DNA from: Microbacterium sp. ET2
GTDB lineage: Bacteria; Actinomycetota; Actinomycetes; Actinomycetales; Microbacteriaceae
Direction: 5' to 3'
Length of the DNA stretch: 64,000 bases
NCBI RefSeq assembly: GCF_030347395.1
Contig: NZ_CP128170.1
Coordinates: forward strand, 2,914,001 to 2,978,000
Shown piece after piece: positions 1-8,760 of this stretch. The position numbers were made by a program, and so were the translations under genes. A model generated the notes under the pieces. That model saw only the letters and a program-made list of their open reading frames with translations, made no database searches and was not told the DNA's origin. Within the stretch, counting starts at the first letter, position 1. Each line of letters begins with the position of its first letter.

Positions 1-1296
1 CCGGGCTCCGCGCAGGTCGTCGCCGGCAACCGGCGCCTCGGCCGGGTCGGCATCGCCGCGACACTCGTGTCATGGCTGCTCGCCGTCGGCGCGGTGCTCA
101 CCTCCGCCTTCGCGCAGACGCTCTTCCTGACCCTTGCGACGAACTGGTTCGTGCTCCTGCTCATCCAGGTGATCTTGATCGCCTATGCCGCCCTGTGGAT
201 CGTGCTGACCATCGACACGCTCCGGCTGGTCCGTCTGGTGCGCACCGGCCGGGGCGCTCGCTTCGGCATCGCCGCGGTCGCCGTCGCCCTGCTCGTCGTC
301 GCGAGCGGCACCGTCGGCTACGCCGCACAGGTCACCGGCACCGCTCGCGACACCCTCGGCGCGATCTTCGGGGTGAGTGGCCCCTCCGTTCCCCCGTCCG
401 ACGGGTACTACAACATCCTGCTCCTGGGCGCCGACAGCGGTGAGGGCCGCGATTCGATGCGGTTCGACAGCATCTCGGTCGTGTCGGTGAACGCCGACAC
501 GGGTGCGACGACCATCACCGGCATCCCGCGCGACATGCCCCACTTCCCCTTCGCACCGGGACCCATGCAGGACCGCTACCCCGACGGTCACCAGGGATTC
601 GCCGACCCGAGCTGCGGCTGGGGGAGCGGGATCAACCAGCTCCGCACCGAGGTGGAGGTCTGCCAGGACGGCAATGCCCTCTACCCCGACGCTGTCGCGA
701 ACGGCTCGGCTCCGGGCATCGAGGCGACGAAGGATGCCGTAGAAGGCATACTCGGGATCGAGATCCCGTACTACGTCTTCATCGACATGCACGGCTTCGC
801 TTCGCTCGTCGACGCGCTCGGCGGTGTGGAGATCGAGGTCGCCGAGCGCCTGCCCAAGGGCGGCGGCCCGGCGTACGACGGTCAGCCCGCCGAGGAATGG
901 GCCATCGGGTGGATCGAGCCGGGCCTTCAGCGCATGGACGGCGACACGGCGCAGTGGTACGCCCGCTCGCGATACACCACGAGCGACTTCGACCGGATGC
1001 AGCGCCAGCGCATCCTGCAGCAGGCCATCCTCGACCAGTTCACGCCCCAGACGGTGCTGACCCGGTTCCAGGACATCGCCGCGGCCGGCGCCGACATCGT
1101 CGAGACCGATCTGCCGCAGTCGCTGCTGCCCTACCTCGCCGATCTGGCGCTGAAGGCGCAGGAGCAGCCGGTCACCACGATCGAGCTGATCCCCGAGTTC
1201 GGCATCGACGAGTACGACCCCGACTACGCCTACGTGCAGGAGCTCGTGCGCACCGCGCTGCATCCGCCCACCCCGACGCCCACGCCGGAGGGCTGA
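1..1296 (+). CDS. LytR-CpsA-Psr (LCP) family glycopolymer-peptidoglycan ligase, 5' end outside window
   Basis: LCP enzymes move a polyprenyl-linked glycopolymer onto peptidoglycan at the outer face of the membrane. The frame is open to base 1, so the true start lies upstream; the GTG at 67 is only the first in-window start. Three membrane segments are visible (about residues 1-17, 26-52 and 72-92 counted from the GTG). They are followed by an extracellular LCP domain beginning at YYNILLLGADSGEGRDSMRFD and including ITGIPRDM and the Arg-rich RYTTSDFDRMQRQR segment that contacts the lipid pyrophosphate in this family. The C-terminus ends in a short Pro-Thr repeat. Its TGA overlaps the ATG of the next glycosyltransferase (TGATG), so the two are translationally coupled. 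Position at the head of a polysaccharide region suggests it attaches one of the polymers made here; which one is unknown. Confidence 0.88.
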   Translation, partial: PGSAQVVAGNRRLGRVGIAATLVSWLLAVGAVLTSAFAQTLFLTLATNWFVLLLIQVILIAYAALWIVLTIDTLRLVRLVRTGRGARFGIAAVAVALLVVASGTVGYAAQVTGTARDTLGAIFGVSGPSVPPSDGYYNILLLGADSGEGRDSMRFDSISVVSVNADTGATTITGIPRDMPHFPFAPGPMQDRYPDGHQGFADPSCGWGSGINQLRTEVEVCQDGNALYPDAVANGSAPGIEATKDAVEGILGIEIPYYVFIDMHGFASLVDALGGVEIEVAERLPKGGGPAYDGQPAEEWAIGWIEPGLQRMDGDTAQWYARSRYTTSDFDRMQRQRILQQAILDQFTPQTVLTRFQDIAAAGADIVETDLPQSLLPYLADLALKAQEQPVTTIELIPEFGIDEYDPDYAYVQELVRTALHPPTPTPTPEG

Positions 1297-2429
1297 TGAC
1301 CGCCACGCTCCGAGTGATGCTCGACCAGGTCGCGGTACCGACCGACACCGACCTCGCCGAGGCATCGCGCGAACTCGCCCGCGCACTCGTCGCCGGGGCT
1401 CCCTCGGGAACCGAGGTCGAAGCGATCGTGCCGGCGCAGACGGATGCCGCGGCATTGCGTGCCGCAGTCCCCGGCCTTGCGGCGGTGCATCCCTCGGCGC
1501 TGCCGCGCCGCGAGCTGTCGGTGGCTGTGCAGCTGGGCGCGCCGACGGGCATCGGGGCGGGGATGATCCACTCGCCGACGCTGATGGCGCCGCTCGTGCG
1601 TCACGACCGGGTGCACAACCACGATCAGACGGTCGTCACCGTCTGGGACAGCCGCGCGTGGGACGCGCCCGGAGAGCTCTCGCGCGGTGCGCTGTCGTTC
1701 CAGCGGGCGATGATCAAGCGTGCCGCGAAGCACGCGGACGCCGTCGTCGTGCCGACCCACGCGCTCGCACGCCGCATCGCCGGCGTGGTGAACCTGGGGG
1801 AGCGGATCCGCGTGATCCCCGGCGCGGCGCCGCTCGGCTTCGCCGTGCCGAACGACGAGGTCGGGCGGCGGCGTGAACTCGACCTCCCCGAGGGATTCGT
1901 ACTTCTCGCCGGTTCGGCATCGCGCGTGTCGGACGGGCTCGCTGTCGGGCTGGCCGCAGTGGCGCGATCGGGTGTGGACCTGCCCGTCGTGGTGATCGAT
2001 GCGTCGGAGGGGGAGGAGCCGGCGATCGCCGATCTCGCCGAGGCGGCGGGGCTCCCCGAGCGACGCCTGCACGTGCGAGGGGCGCTGGAGACCTGGGATC
2101 GCGCAGCGGTGTTCGGTGCCGCGCTGGCGTTCCTCGCGCCGTCGCGGCGCGAGGCGTTCCCCTGGCGCGCGGTCGATGCGCTGACCCTCGGCGTGCCGGT
2201 TCTCGCCGCGGCATCCGATTCGCACACCGAGGTGGTCTCGGATGGCGGTCAGCTCGTCGACGAGTCGGAGGACGCTGTGCTGGGTGAGGCGCTCGGCGCT
2301 GCCCTGGCCGAGGCGCTCGGGTCGGTCTCGGCCGCAGAGCGGCTCGGCGTGCTCGCGGCGGACCGCGGGCGGGCGTTCTCGTGGGCCGAGACGGCCGACA
2401 AAGTCTGGCATCTGCACGCCGACCTCTAG
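1296..2429 (+). CDS. Glycosyltransferase family 4-like protein
   Basis: Predicted cytoplasmic 377-residue sugar transferase with a GT-B fold. The start is the ATG overlapping the LCP stop codon; the open frame extends upstream but that part is antiparallel noise inside the LCP gene. Visible GT4 features are the inter-domain segment VVVPTHALARRI followed by RIRVIPGAAPLG (about residues 145-180), a donor-site stretch with VRGALETWDRAAVFGAALAF, and the late block EAFPWRAVDALTLGVPVLAA, which carries the conserved acidic residue of the nucleotide-sugar site. Donor and acceptor cannot be read from the sequence. Coupling to the LCP gene points to a job in building the polymer that the LCP protein attaches. 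Confidence 0.8.
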   Translation: MTATLRVMLDQVAVPTDTDLAEASRELARALVAGAPSGTEVEAIVPAQTDAAALRAAVPGLAAVHPSALPRRELSVAVQLGAPTGIGAGMIHSPTLMAPLVRHDRVHNHDQTVVTVWDSRAWDAPGELSRGALSFQRAMIKRAAKHADAVVVPTHALARRIAGVVNLGERIRVIPGAAPLGFAVPNDEVGRRRELDLPEGFVLLAGSASRVSDGLAVGLAAVARSGVDLPVVVIDASEGEEPAIADLAEAAGLPERRLHVRGALETWDRAAVFGAALAFLAPSRREAFPWRAVDALTLGVPVLAAASDSHTEVVSDGGQLVDESEDAVLGEALGAALAEALGSVSAAERLGVLAADRGRAFSWAETADKVWHLHADL

Positions 2430-2492
2430 GCCGCTGCGGGTGCTGTGCGCCGGCCGGGCATCGGCTGTAATCGGCGTGTCGTCACATCAGTA

Positions 2493-2542
2493 ACACCGAT
2501 CACTTGGTAAACGGGACTCACTTCCGCCACACTGATCACATG
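2493..2542. repeat. Pair of 14-bp direct repeats upstream of the first CWB2 gene
   Basis: Two near-identical copies, ACACCGATCACTTG (2493-2506) and ACACTGATCACATG (2529-2542), sit 36 bp apart, a little over three helical turns. The second copy includes the likely ATG start. Each holds a TGATC(A)-like centre. This may be a regulator site or a chance repeat; no regulator is suggested by the neighbours. Confidence 0.35.
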
Positions 2543-4576
2543 ATGAGCCTTCTGCTCGATCGTGGGCGGCGCACCGTCGCGATCGCCGTGACTTTCCTGA
2601 CGGTGCTCGCGCTTACGGTCGGGCTGTTCCCGATGGACTCTGCTCGGGCGGATGCCGTGGTGCCGACGAGCCAAGCTCCGGCGGCCACGACGGTCGAGGC
2701 CGCGGGTCCGGTGAAGGCCGCCGACCTCTCGCAATTCCGACCCGGAAACATCGTCAGTGACGCTGTGTTCTTCGACCGGAACACCATGACCGAGGCCCAG
2801 ATCCAGGCGTTCCTGGAGCAGAAGGTTCCGAGGTGCGAGTCGGGCTACACCTGCCTCAAGGATTGGTACGACACGTCGCGCACCACCTCGGCCGATGCCA
2901 TGTGCGGCGCGTATTCGGGGGGTGCGCGCGAGCGCGCGTCCCGCATCATCTACAAGGTGGCGCAGGCCTGCGGCATCAATCCACAGGTCATCCTCGTCAC
3001 ACTTCAGAAGGAGCAGGGGCTCGTCACACATGTGTGGCCCAGCGAGTGGCGCTACACCGCGGCCATGGGCCAGGGGTGCCCCGACACCGCTGCGTGCGAT
3101 TCGCGCTACTACGGCTTCTTCAACCAGGTCTATGGTGCGGCGTGGCAGCTCAAGCGTTACGCCAACCCGCCCGGCACCAGCCAGTACTTCACGTGGTATG
3201 CCCCGGGGAAGACCTGGAACATCCTGTACAACCCCAACCGCGACTGCGGTTCATCGTCGGTCCGCGTCGAGAACCAGGCCACGTCCAACCTGTACTACTA
3301 CACGCCGTATCAGCCGAATGCCGCGGCCCTCCGTGCGGGATACGGCACCGGCGACGGCTGTTCCGCATACGGCAACCGCAATTTCTTCAATTACTTCACA
3401 GACTGGTTCGGCTCGACCCAGAAGCCTGTCAACGCATGTGCTCAGCCGGCCGACTCAGCGCTGACGGTGGGTGAGGCCGAGTTCGTCGTGAATGTGGCGT
3501 CGCTGAACGCGCGTTCGGCGCCCACGACGTCGTGCGAGCCGGTTGTGCGCTCGCTTTCCCAAGGAACCGCCGTGACGAGGACGGCCGTGTACGGGGACTG
3601 GGCGAGGATTCGCATCGACGGAGCCCGGTACTGGGTGCACGGCAGCTATCTGAGTCCTGCCGCGCCCGTGCCATGGACCACGTCACGGGTCGCCGGTGCG
3701 ACACGGTACGAGACGTCCGTCGAAGTGTCGAAGGTCACCCATCCGAGTGGGTCGAAGACCGTCTATCTCGCGTCGGGTGTCGACTTCCCGGACGCGCTCA
3801 CCGCCGCCCCCGCAGCCGTCAAGTCCGGCAGTGCGCTGCTTCTCACCGATCCGAACGCGCTTCCTGCGATCGTGCGCTCCGAGCTGACGAGGCTGGCACC
3901 ATCCGCTGTCGTCATCGTCGGTGGCGTGGGCGCAGTCAGCGAGAGCGTCGAGGCGGAGCTGGCAGGTCTGCTGCCCTCGGCGTCCGTAGAACGCGTCGGC
4001 GGTGTCGACCGGTACGAGACCAGCCAGATCCTCGCCACCACCAAGTTCGGTACATCGGCCACCGCGTACATCGCGACGGGTGAAGGCTTCGCTGATGCAC
4101 TCGCTGCGTCGTCGGCGGCCGGCGCTCAGGGCGCTGCGGTGATTCTCGTGGAAGGTGCCGCTTCGTCGGCCGCTACTGCCACGCTCGATGTGCTGCGGGC
4201 CCTCCGCACGTCTTCCGTCGTGATCGCGGGCGGCACCGGCGTGGTCAGCGCGGGAGTCGCGAGCTCGCTGCAGGGCGCGGGATTCGGGGTGACACGCCAC
4301 GGCGGAGCTGATCGATACCAGACGAGCTTGCTCATCAACAGCGCGGTCTACCCGACGGCGGGTGCGGCCATCTTGGCCACGGGGCTCGATTTCCCGGATT
4401 CGCTCGCTGGTGCTGTGCTCGCGGGACAGACCAAGGTGCCCCTCCTGTCACAGCCGACATCGTGCATGACCGGCACGGCGAAGAACTGGCTCATCGCCCG
4501 AGGTGTCAAGTCCGTCCGATTGATCGGTGGTCCCGGCGCGCTCACCGAATCTGTGGCCCGCAGCATCCGTTGCTGA
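2540..4576 (+). CDS. Secreted cell-wall-binding protein: lysozyme-like domain, SH3b, three CWB2 repeats
   Basis: Predicted exported 678-residue wall protein. Start chosen at ATG 2540 (2543 is also possible); the TTG at 2504 would only add an unlikely leader. RGRR followed by a hydrophobic stretch and DSARADA forms a signal peptide (about 1-39). Residues about 65-292 make a Cys-rich domain with a helix ILVTLQKEQGL around a Glu (residue 158), the pattern of soluble-transglycosylase/lysozyme-like folds; databases often label such proteins hemagglutinin. Residues about 318-372 (SLNARSAPTTSCEPV to YWVHGSYL) look like an SH3b domain. The C-terminal 290 residues hold three CWB2 (PF04122-type) repeats with the hallmarks RYETS, DFPDAL and VIVGGVGAVS. 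CWB2 triplets hold proteins non-covalently to anionic wall polymers in Firmicutes. Enzymatic activity is inference. Confidence 0.85.
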   Translation: MMSLLLDRGRRTVAIAVTFLTVLALTVGLFPMDSARADAVVPTSQAPAATTVEAAGPVKAADLSQFRPGNIVSDAVFFDRNTMTEAQIQAFLEQKVPRCESGYTCLKDWYDTSRTTSADAMCGAYSGGARERASRIIYKVAQACGINPQVILVTLQKEQGLVTHVWPSEWRYTAAMGQGCPDTAACDSRYYGFFNQVYGAAWQLKRYANPPGTSQYFTWYAPGKTWNILYNPNRDCGSSSVRVENQATSNLYYYTPYQPNAAALRAGYGTGDGCSAYGNRNFFNYFTDWFGSTQKPVNACAQPADSALTVGEAEFVVNVASLNARSAPTTSCEPVVRSLSQGTAVTRTAVYGDWARIRIDGARYWVHGSYLSPAAPVPWTTSRVAGATRYETSVEVSKVTHPSGSKTVYLASGVDFPDALTAAPAAVKSGSALLLTDPNALPAIVRSELTRLAPSAVVIVGGVGAVSESVEAELAGLLPSASVERVGGVDRYETSQILATTKFGTSATAYIATGEGFADALAASSAAGAQGAAVILVEGAASSAATATLDVLRALRTSSVVIAGGTGVVSAGVASSLQGAGFGVTRHGGADRYQTSLLINSAVYPTAGAAILATGLDFPDSLAGAVLAGQTKVPLLSQPTSCMTGTAKNWLIARGVKSVRLIGGPGALTESVARSIRC

Positions 4577-4614
4577 GCCGAGGGGACGCTCAGGGTCCTG
4601 CTGTGGCCCTCGGA
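4573..4614 (+). terminator. Possible hairpin/terminator after the CWB2 gene
   Basis: Two overlapping perfect stems surround the stop codon: CTGAGC/GCTCAG (4573-4578 with 4588-4593) and CCGAGGG/CCCTCGG (4578-4584 with 4608-4614). No U-tract follows, so intrinsic termination is uncertain. A TAGAGT hexamer just downstream (4615-4620) could be a -10 box for the exporter operon. Confidence 0.35.
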
Positions 4615-4669
4615 TAGAGTGAGTGGTGCCTGCGATGCGAGCGCGGGGTTCAGCCGAGTGAGTGGGACC

Positions 4670-5572
4670 GTGTCCGATACCCGAGATCTTTTCGCGCGCG
4701 TGCCGCGTGCGCAGTTCGACGTCCCTGGCAAGAGCGGCGGGCTGCTGGATGTCTTCCGCTGGCACTATCTTCTGCGTCTGCTCGTGCGGACAGGCGTCAC
4801 GACGCGATATCGCAACTCGGTGCTGGGGTGGACGTGGTCGTATGTCCGACCGGCGGCGCAGTTCCTCGTGTTCTGGATCGTTCTCGGCCTCTTCCTGAGC
4901 CTCGAGCGCGGCATCCCGAACTACGCGATCTATCTGTTCTCCGGCATCGTCGTGATCAACCTCTTCTCCGAGGCCTACAAGAACGCGACGACATCGATCG
5001 TCGGCAACGCGCCGCTCGTGCGAAAGGTGTACCTGCCGCGGCAGCTCTTCGCGGTGTCCGCGGTGATCGTCGCGTTCGTGCACTTCCTCCCACAGGTCGG
5101 TCTGCTGCTGGTGGTCTGCCTCATTCTCGGCTGGATCGTGAACATCTCGATCGTCTCGGTGCTGGCGATCCTTGCGGGGGTCACCATCGTCATGATCTTC
5201 GCCCTGGGGCTCGGGCTGCTGTTCGGCTCTCTCAACGTGCGCTATCGCGACGCGGAGAATGTGGTCGAACTACTGCTTCTCCTCGCCACGTGGGCCTCAC
5301 CGGTGCTTTACTCATGGATCATGGTGCGCGACGCGCTGCAGACTCTCGGGTGGCCGGAGTGGGTGCTCGAGCTCTACCTCCTCAACCCCATCACCCAAGC
5401 GGTGGAACTCTTCCATTTCGCGTTCTGGTACCCCGTCACCACAACGACGTCGGCACTGCCGCCCGACCTCGCCATCAACACGCTGTGGACCTTCCTCATC
5501 TCGGCTGTTGTGCTCATCGTCGGGCAATCGGTCTTCCGCCGGCTCGAAGGAAGGTTTGCTCAGGACCTATGA
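4670..5572 (+). CDS. wzm: ABC-2 type polysaccharide export permease (Wzm-like), first copy
   Basis: A 300-residue integral membrane subunit that should move lipid-linked glycan across the membrane with the ATPase encoded next. Start chosen at GTG 4670 (VSDTRDLFARVP); in-frame GTGs at 4619 and 4658 give residues unlike the family. It shows the amphipathic leader HYLLRLLVRTGVTTRYRNSVLGWTWSYVRPA typical in outline of Wzm/TagG proteins, written here as HYLLRLLVRTG then RYRNSVLGWTWS. Six hydrophobic segments follow (for example FLVFWIVLGLFLSL and GVTIVMIFALGLGLLFGSL), and the motif LNVRYRDAENVVELLL lies before the last helices. Its stop overlaps the start of the ATPase (ATGA), as in most Wzm-Wzt pairs. 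The substrate is one of the polymers of this region; which is not known. Confidence 0.87.
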   Translation: MSDTRDLFARVPRAQFDVPGKSGGLLDVFRWHYLLRLLVRTGVTTRYRNSVLGWTWSYVRPAAQFLVFWIVLGLFLSLERGIPNYAIYLFSGIVVINLFSEAYKNATTSIVGNAPLVRKVYLPRQLFAVSAVIVAFVHFLPQVGLLLVVCLILGWIVNISIVSVLAILAGVTIVMIFALGLGLLFGSLNVRYRDAENVVELLLLLATWASPVLYSWIMVRDALQTLGWPEWVLELYLLNPITQAVELFHFAFWYPVTTTTSALPPDLAINTLWTFLISAVVLIVGQSVFRRLEGRFAQDL

Positions 5573-6312
5573 CCGACCGCACCCTCGCCGTGCCGCGACC
5601 ATCGATCATCATCGACGGCGTGCACAAGAAATTCACCCTGAACCACGCGTTCTCGCTCAAGGACACGTTCGTGTCCTGGATCCGCGGCCGCAGGCTCACG
5701 AGCACGTTCGAGGCGCTCCGGGGCGTCGATGTCGTGATCAACGAGGGCGAGTCAGTGGCGATCCTCGGGCTGAACGGGTCGGGCAAATCCACGCTGCTCA
5801 AACTGATCTCGGGTGTCATGCAGCCCGACGGGGGCGAAGTCCTCACGCGCGGCCGGGTGGCCGGCCTCATCGAGGTGGGCGCCGGGTTCCATCCGGAACT
5901 CTCCGGCCGCGAGAATGTCTATCTCAATGCGGCGATCCTCGGCATGACGCGGCGGGAGATCGACGAGCGCTACGACGAGATCGTCGCGTTCAGCGAGATC
6001 GAGGAATTCATCGACCAGGAGGTCAAGCATTACTCCTCCGGCATGTTCATGCGATTGGCCTTCTCGGTCGCCATCCACGTCGAGCTCGATGTGCTTCTCG
6101 TCGACGAGATCCTGTCGGTCGGGGACGCGCCCTTCCGGGAGAAGTGCCGCCTGAAATTCCAGGATCTCATCGCCGACAGCAAGACCCTCGTCGTCGTCAG
6201 CCACGACATGGAGATGGTACGGGAGCTGTGTGCTCGCGGCATCGTGATCAGCAAGGGCGAGGTGGTTTACGACGGTCCCGTTGAGGGGGCGATCTCCCTG
6301 GTAGGGCGCTGA
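5569..6312 (+). CDS. wzt: ABC transporter ATP-binding subunit for polysaccharide export (Wzt-like), first copy
   Basis: Cytoplasmic ATPase of 247 residues that partners the Wzm-like permease. The start ATG overlaps the permease stop. Walker A is GLNGSGKST (about residue 65), the signature region is HYSSGMFMRLAFS, Walker B is VLLVDEILSVGD and the switch His lies in VVVSHDM, so the ATPase looks intact. LIEVGAGFHPELSGREN is the Q-loop-to-helical region typical of Wzt/TagH proteins. It ends soon after the nucleotide-binding domain, so it lacks the C-terminal carbohydrate-binding domain of O9a-type Wzt proteins. Export is therefore expected not to depend on recognition of a chain-end cap (family knowledge). 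Coupled (TGATG) to the following membrane protein. Confidence 0.88.
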   Translation: MTDRTLAVPRPSIIIDGVHKKFTLNHAFSLKDTFVSWIRGRRLTSTFEALRGVDVVINEGESVAILGLNGSGKSTLLKLISGVMQPDGGEVLTRGRVAGLIEVGAGFHPELSGRENVYLNAAILGMTRREIDERYDEIVAFSEIEEFIDQEVKHYSSGMFMRLAFSVAIHVELDVLLVDEILSVGDAPFREKCRLKFQDLIADSKTLVVVSHDMEMVRELCARGIVISKGEVVYDGPVEGAISLVGR

Positions 6313-8336
6313 TGGGCGAGTGGCTCGCGCAGACCCCCGCGGTCGCGGCGTCGATCGCAGTCGTCTTCGGTCCCGGGCTGCTCGTCCTCGCGGCGGTCGG
6401 AGTCCGCGGGCTGGGACTGTGGGCCCTCGCGCCCGCGCTGTCGACGACCGTGCTCACCGCGTCCGCGCTGGTCACAGGGCTCATCGGCATACCGTGGGCA
6501 CCGCTGCCCGCGTTGCTCTCGACGCTGATCCTCGCCGCCGCGGCGTTCGCGTTGCGGCGGGCATTCGGCCTCGACGTCACGCCGGGCCGACGCCCCGACC
6601 GCATGCGACCTGTCCTGGTCGCGGGCATCGTCCTCGGAATCATGTACACCGTGCTCCGCCTGGCGCTCTACGTCGGCGAGCCGGCAGCCGTCTCTCAGAC
6701 GAACGACGCCGCGTTTCACCTCAGCGCCCTGCGATTCGCCCTCGAGACCGGGGCAGCATCGCCACTGGAGATCAGCCGGGTCATCGGAGCGACCTCCTTC
6801 TACCCGTCGGGCTGGCATGTTCTCGCGGTGCTCGTGCCGGCCCTCACGGGTGCGACCGTCGAGGTGGCGGCGAACACGGTCAGCCTGGTGATCGGTGCGC
6901 TTGCCTGGCCCCTCGGTGTCGCCTACCTCGCGCGATCGGCCGCCGGAAGCACAGCGGGTGCAATCGCGGCAGCGTCGGCCGGAGCGCTCCCCGCGTTCCC
7001 GCTGCTGCTCATGCAGTGGGGCATCCTCTACCCGCAGCTCCTCGCGGTTGCAGTGCTGCCGGCGGCGCTCGGCGCCGTGATCCAGGCGAATACGCTGCGT
7101 GGCGAGGACTCACCGGGTTGGCGTGGTGCGCTGCGGGTCGTGTTCCTCGTCGCGGCCGCGGCGGCCGCCATCGCCGTCGCCCAGCCGTCCGTGCTGCTGG
7201 CCTGGGCCGCGGCAGCGCTCGTCTTCGGTGCGTCCTCGCTGATCCTCCGACGCGCCGCTTTCGGCCGGCGAGCCCGCGCGCTGTCGTGGGGAGCGCTGCT
7301 GGCTGGCACGGTGATCACCGCGGCGGCGTGGTGGTATTTCTCCCGCAGCGTGTCGGTCACCTGGCCGCCGTTCGCCGGAAAGGTCGAGGCGCTGCTGCAC
7401 GTACTCGTGAATGCATATCTCGGTTATCCACCATCGATCCTCGTGAGCGCACTCGCTCTCGTCGGTCTGATCGTGGCTGCGATCATGCCGCGGCTTCGGT
7501 GGCTCGCCGTGGTCTGGCTCGGCTTCGCATGCCTCTACGTCACCGCAGCCGCGGTCGGATCGCCGCTGGCTCGCAGCGTGCTGGTAGGTGCCTGGTACGA
7601 GGACCCCTACCGGCTTGCGGCGCTGACGCCGGTCGCGACGCTGCCCCTTGCGGGCGTGGGTGGAGCATGGCTGATCACCATCGGAATCCGCGCCGTCCGG
7701 CGGATGCGGAAGGGCCATCATGAGGCCGAGGCCGAGGCCGAGGCCGAGGTCGAGGTCGAGGTCGAGGTCGAGGTCGAGGTGGATGAGACAGGCGGTCGCG
7801 ACGACCTCGGACCCCGTGTCGCGGGCGTTTCCTTGGCGCTGCTGGGCGTTGCGGCTGCTGTTGCTCTCGTGCTGACGCCTCAGATCGACCGCCGCGACGT
7901 CTTCGTGGATCGGGTCGACCCCAATCTGTACGCGGTGACGGGCGACAGCTTTCTGACAGCGGATGAACTGACGCTTCTCGAGCGGCTCGACGAGCTCGTT
8001 CCCGAGGATGCGGTCATCATCGCCAATCCGAGCACCGGTGCGTCGTTCGGCTACGCGCTCAGCGGCCGCGACGTCGTGCCGCGGACCTGGGCGCCGCCGC
8101 CGGAGCCCGCGTACTCGACGCTGTGGACGAATCTGCGTGACGTGGCGGCGGATCCCGCGGTGTGCTCCGCGCTGGACGCGTTCGATGCGCGCTACATGCT
8201 GGACTTCGGACCCGGGGAGGCGTACCCGGGACGCTGGATCATGCCCGGGTTCACAGACATCGAGGGTCAGCCGGGCTTCGAGCTGGTCGACCGGGAGGGC
8301 GATGCCTCGCTGTGGCGAGTCACGGCCTGCCCGTGA
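6312..8336 (+). CDS. Large polytopic membrane protein, DUF6541-like (GT-C type candidate)
   Basis: A 674-residue protein with about a dozen hydrophobic helices in the first 470 residues, then a short extracytoplasmic domain (DPNLYAVTGDSFLTADE to ending ASLWRVTACP). The arrangement of loops such as QTNDAAFHLSALRFALE and TSFYPSGWHVLAVL near the N-terminus resembles the DUF6541 family of actinobacterial envelope proteins, which look like GT-C glycosyltransferases using polyprenyl-phosphate sugars. Function is unproven. Between helices it holds a Glu-Ala/Glu-Val dipeptide repeat encoded by a hexanucleotide repeat. The ATG overlaps the Wzt stop, making it the last gene of the exporter operon. It converges on the DUF2304 and GT2 genes, whose products could supply its lipid-linked donor (inference). 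Confidence 0.72.
   Translation: MGEWLAQTPAVAASIAVVFGPGLLVLAAVGVRGLGLWALAPALSTTVLTASALVTGLIGIPWAPLPALLSTLILAAAAFALRRAFGLDVTPGRRPDRMRPVLVAGIVLGIMYTVLRLALYVGEPAAVSQTNDAAFHLSALRFALETGAASPLEISRVIGATSFYPSGWHVLAVLVPALTGATVEVAANTVSLVIGALAWPLGVAYLARSAAGSTAGAIAAASAGALPAFPLLLMQWGILYPQLLAVAVLPAALGAVIQANTLRGEDSPGWRGALRVVFLVAAAAAAIAVAQPSVLLAWAAAALVFGASSLILRRAAFGRRARALSWGALLAGTVITAAAWWYFSRSVSVTWPPFAGKVEALLHVLVNAYLGYPPSILVSALALVGLIVAAIMPRLRWLAVVWLGFACLYVTAAAVGSPLARSVLVGAWYEDPYRLAALTPVATLPLAGVGGAWLITIGIRAVRRMRKGHHEAEAEAEAEVEVEVEVEVEVDETGGRDDLGPRVAGVSLALLGVAAAVALVLTPQIDRRDVFVDRVDPNLYAVTGDSFLTADELTLLERLDELVPEDAVIIANPSTGASFGYALSGRDVVPRTWAPPPEPAYSTLWTNLRDVAADPAVCSALDAFDARYMLDFGPGEAYPGRWIMPGFTDIEGQPGFELVDREGDASLWRVTACP
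7722..7781 (+). repeat. In-frame hexanucleotide tandem repeat (EA)4(EV)6
   Basis: Four copies of GAGGCC are followed by five of GAGGTC and one GAGGTG, coding for EAEAEAEA then EVEVEVEVEVEV. The unit is six bases, so gain or loss of copies keeps the frame and changes only the length of an acidic cytoplasmic or loop segment. Confidence 0.95.
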
Positions 8337-8344
8337 ACAGGTGG

Positions 8345-8758
8345 TCAGCCGCGCGGTTCAGTGCTCTCTGACGGCGGCGCGTCCGAGTCGCGTCCGTCCT
8401 CCGCTTTCGGGGCCACGGTGTCAGCACGCTCCTCTTCGCGGGCGTCGAGGATCGCGATCCGGCGCGAGAGTATCGTCAGCTGCCGTTGCAGGGCGTTGTT
8501 GCGACGGAACTGCGTGAAGACGAACACCAGGAAGACGATGATGAGGGCGTACAGCAGCAGGTCCGTGCCACGGCCGACGCCGATGAGGTTCGCCAGCCAT
8601 GTGAGCAGCTGCGGGAACAGGATCGCCATCACCGCGGCGATGATGAAGAAGAGGAAGCCGATGCGGCGGAGAGCGAGGTGGCTGTCCGCACCCGTGCGTC
8701 GCATGAAGAAGGAGCCGAGGAGCACCACGGCGGCAATGAGGAGGAATTGGATCCACAC
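8345..8758 (-). CDS. DUF2304 family small membrane protein
   Basis: A 137-residue protein starting, most simply, at GTG 8758, two bases after the stop of the upstream GT2 gene. Three hydrophobic segments (IQFLLIAAVVLLGSFFM, IGFLFFIIAAVMAILFPQL and LLYALIIVFLVFVFTQF) are followed by a charged, possibly coiled C-terminal tail (NNALQRQLTILSRRIAILDAREE). This matches DUF2304, a family regularly encoded directly beside dolichol-phosphate-sugar-synthase-like GT2 enzymes in Actinobacteria. It may anchor or assist that enzyme at the membrane; this role is inferred from synteny only. An ORF extension upstream overlaps the GT2 gene and is not supported. Confidence 0.78.
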   Translation of the reverse strand: MWIQFLLIAAVVLLGSFFMRRTGADSHLALRRIGFLFFIIAAVMAILFPQLLTWLANLIGVGRGTDLLLYALIIVFLVFVFTQFRRNNALQRQLTILSRRIAILDAREEERADTVAPKAEDGRDSDAPPSESTEPRG

Positions 8759-8760
8759 GA

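Noticed and set aside
5569..6312. O9a-type Wzt with a glycan-binding domain
   Set aside because: The protein ends directly after the ATPase domain; the same is true of the second Wzt at 43362-44099.
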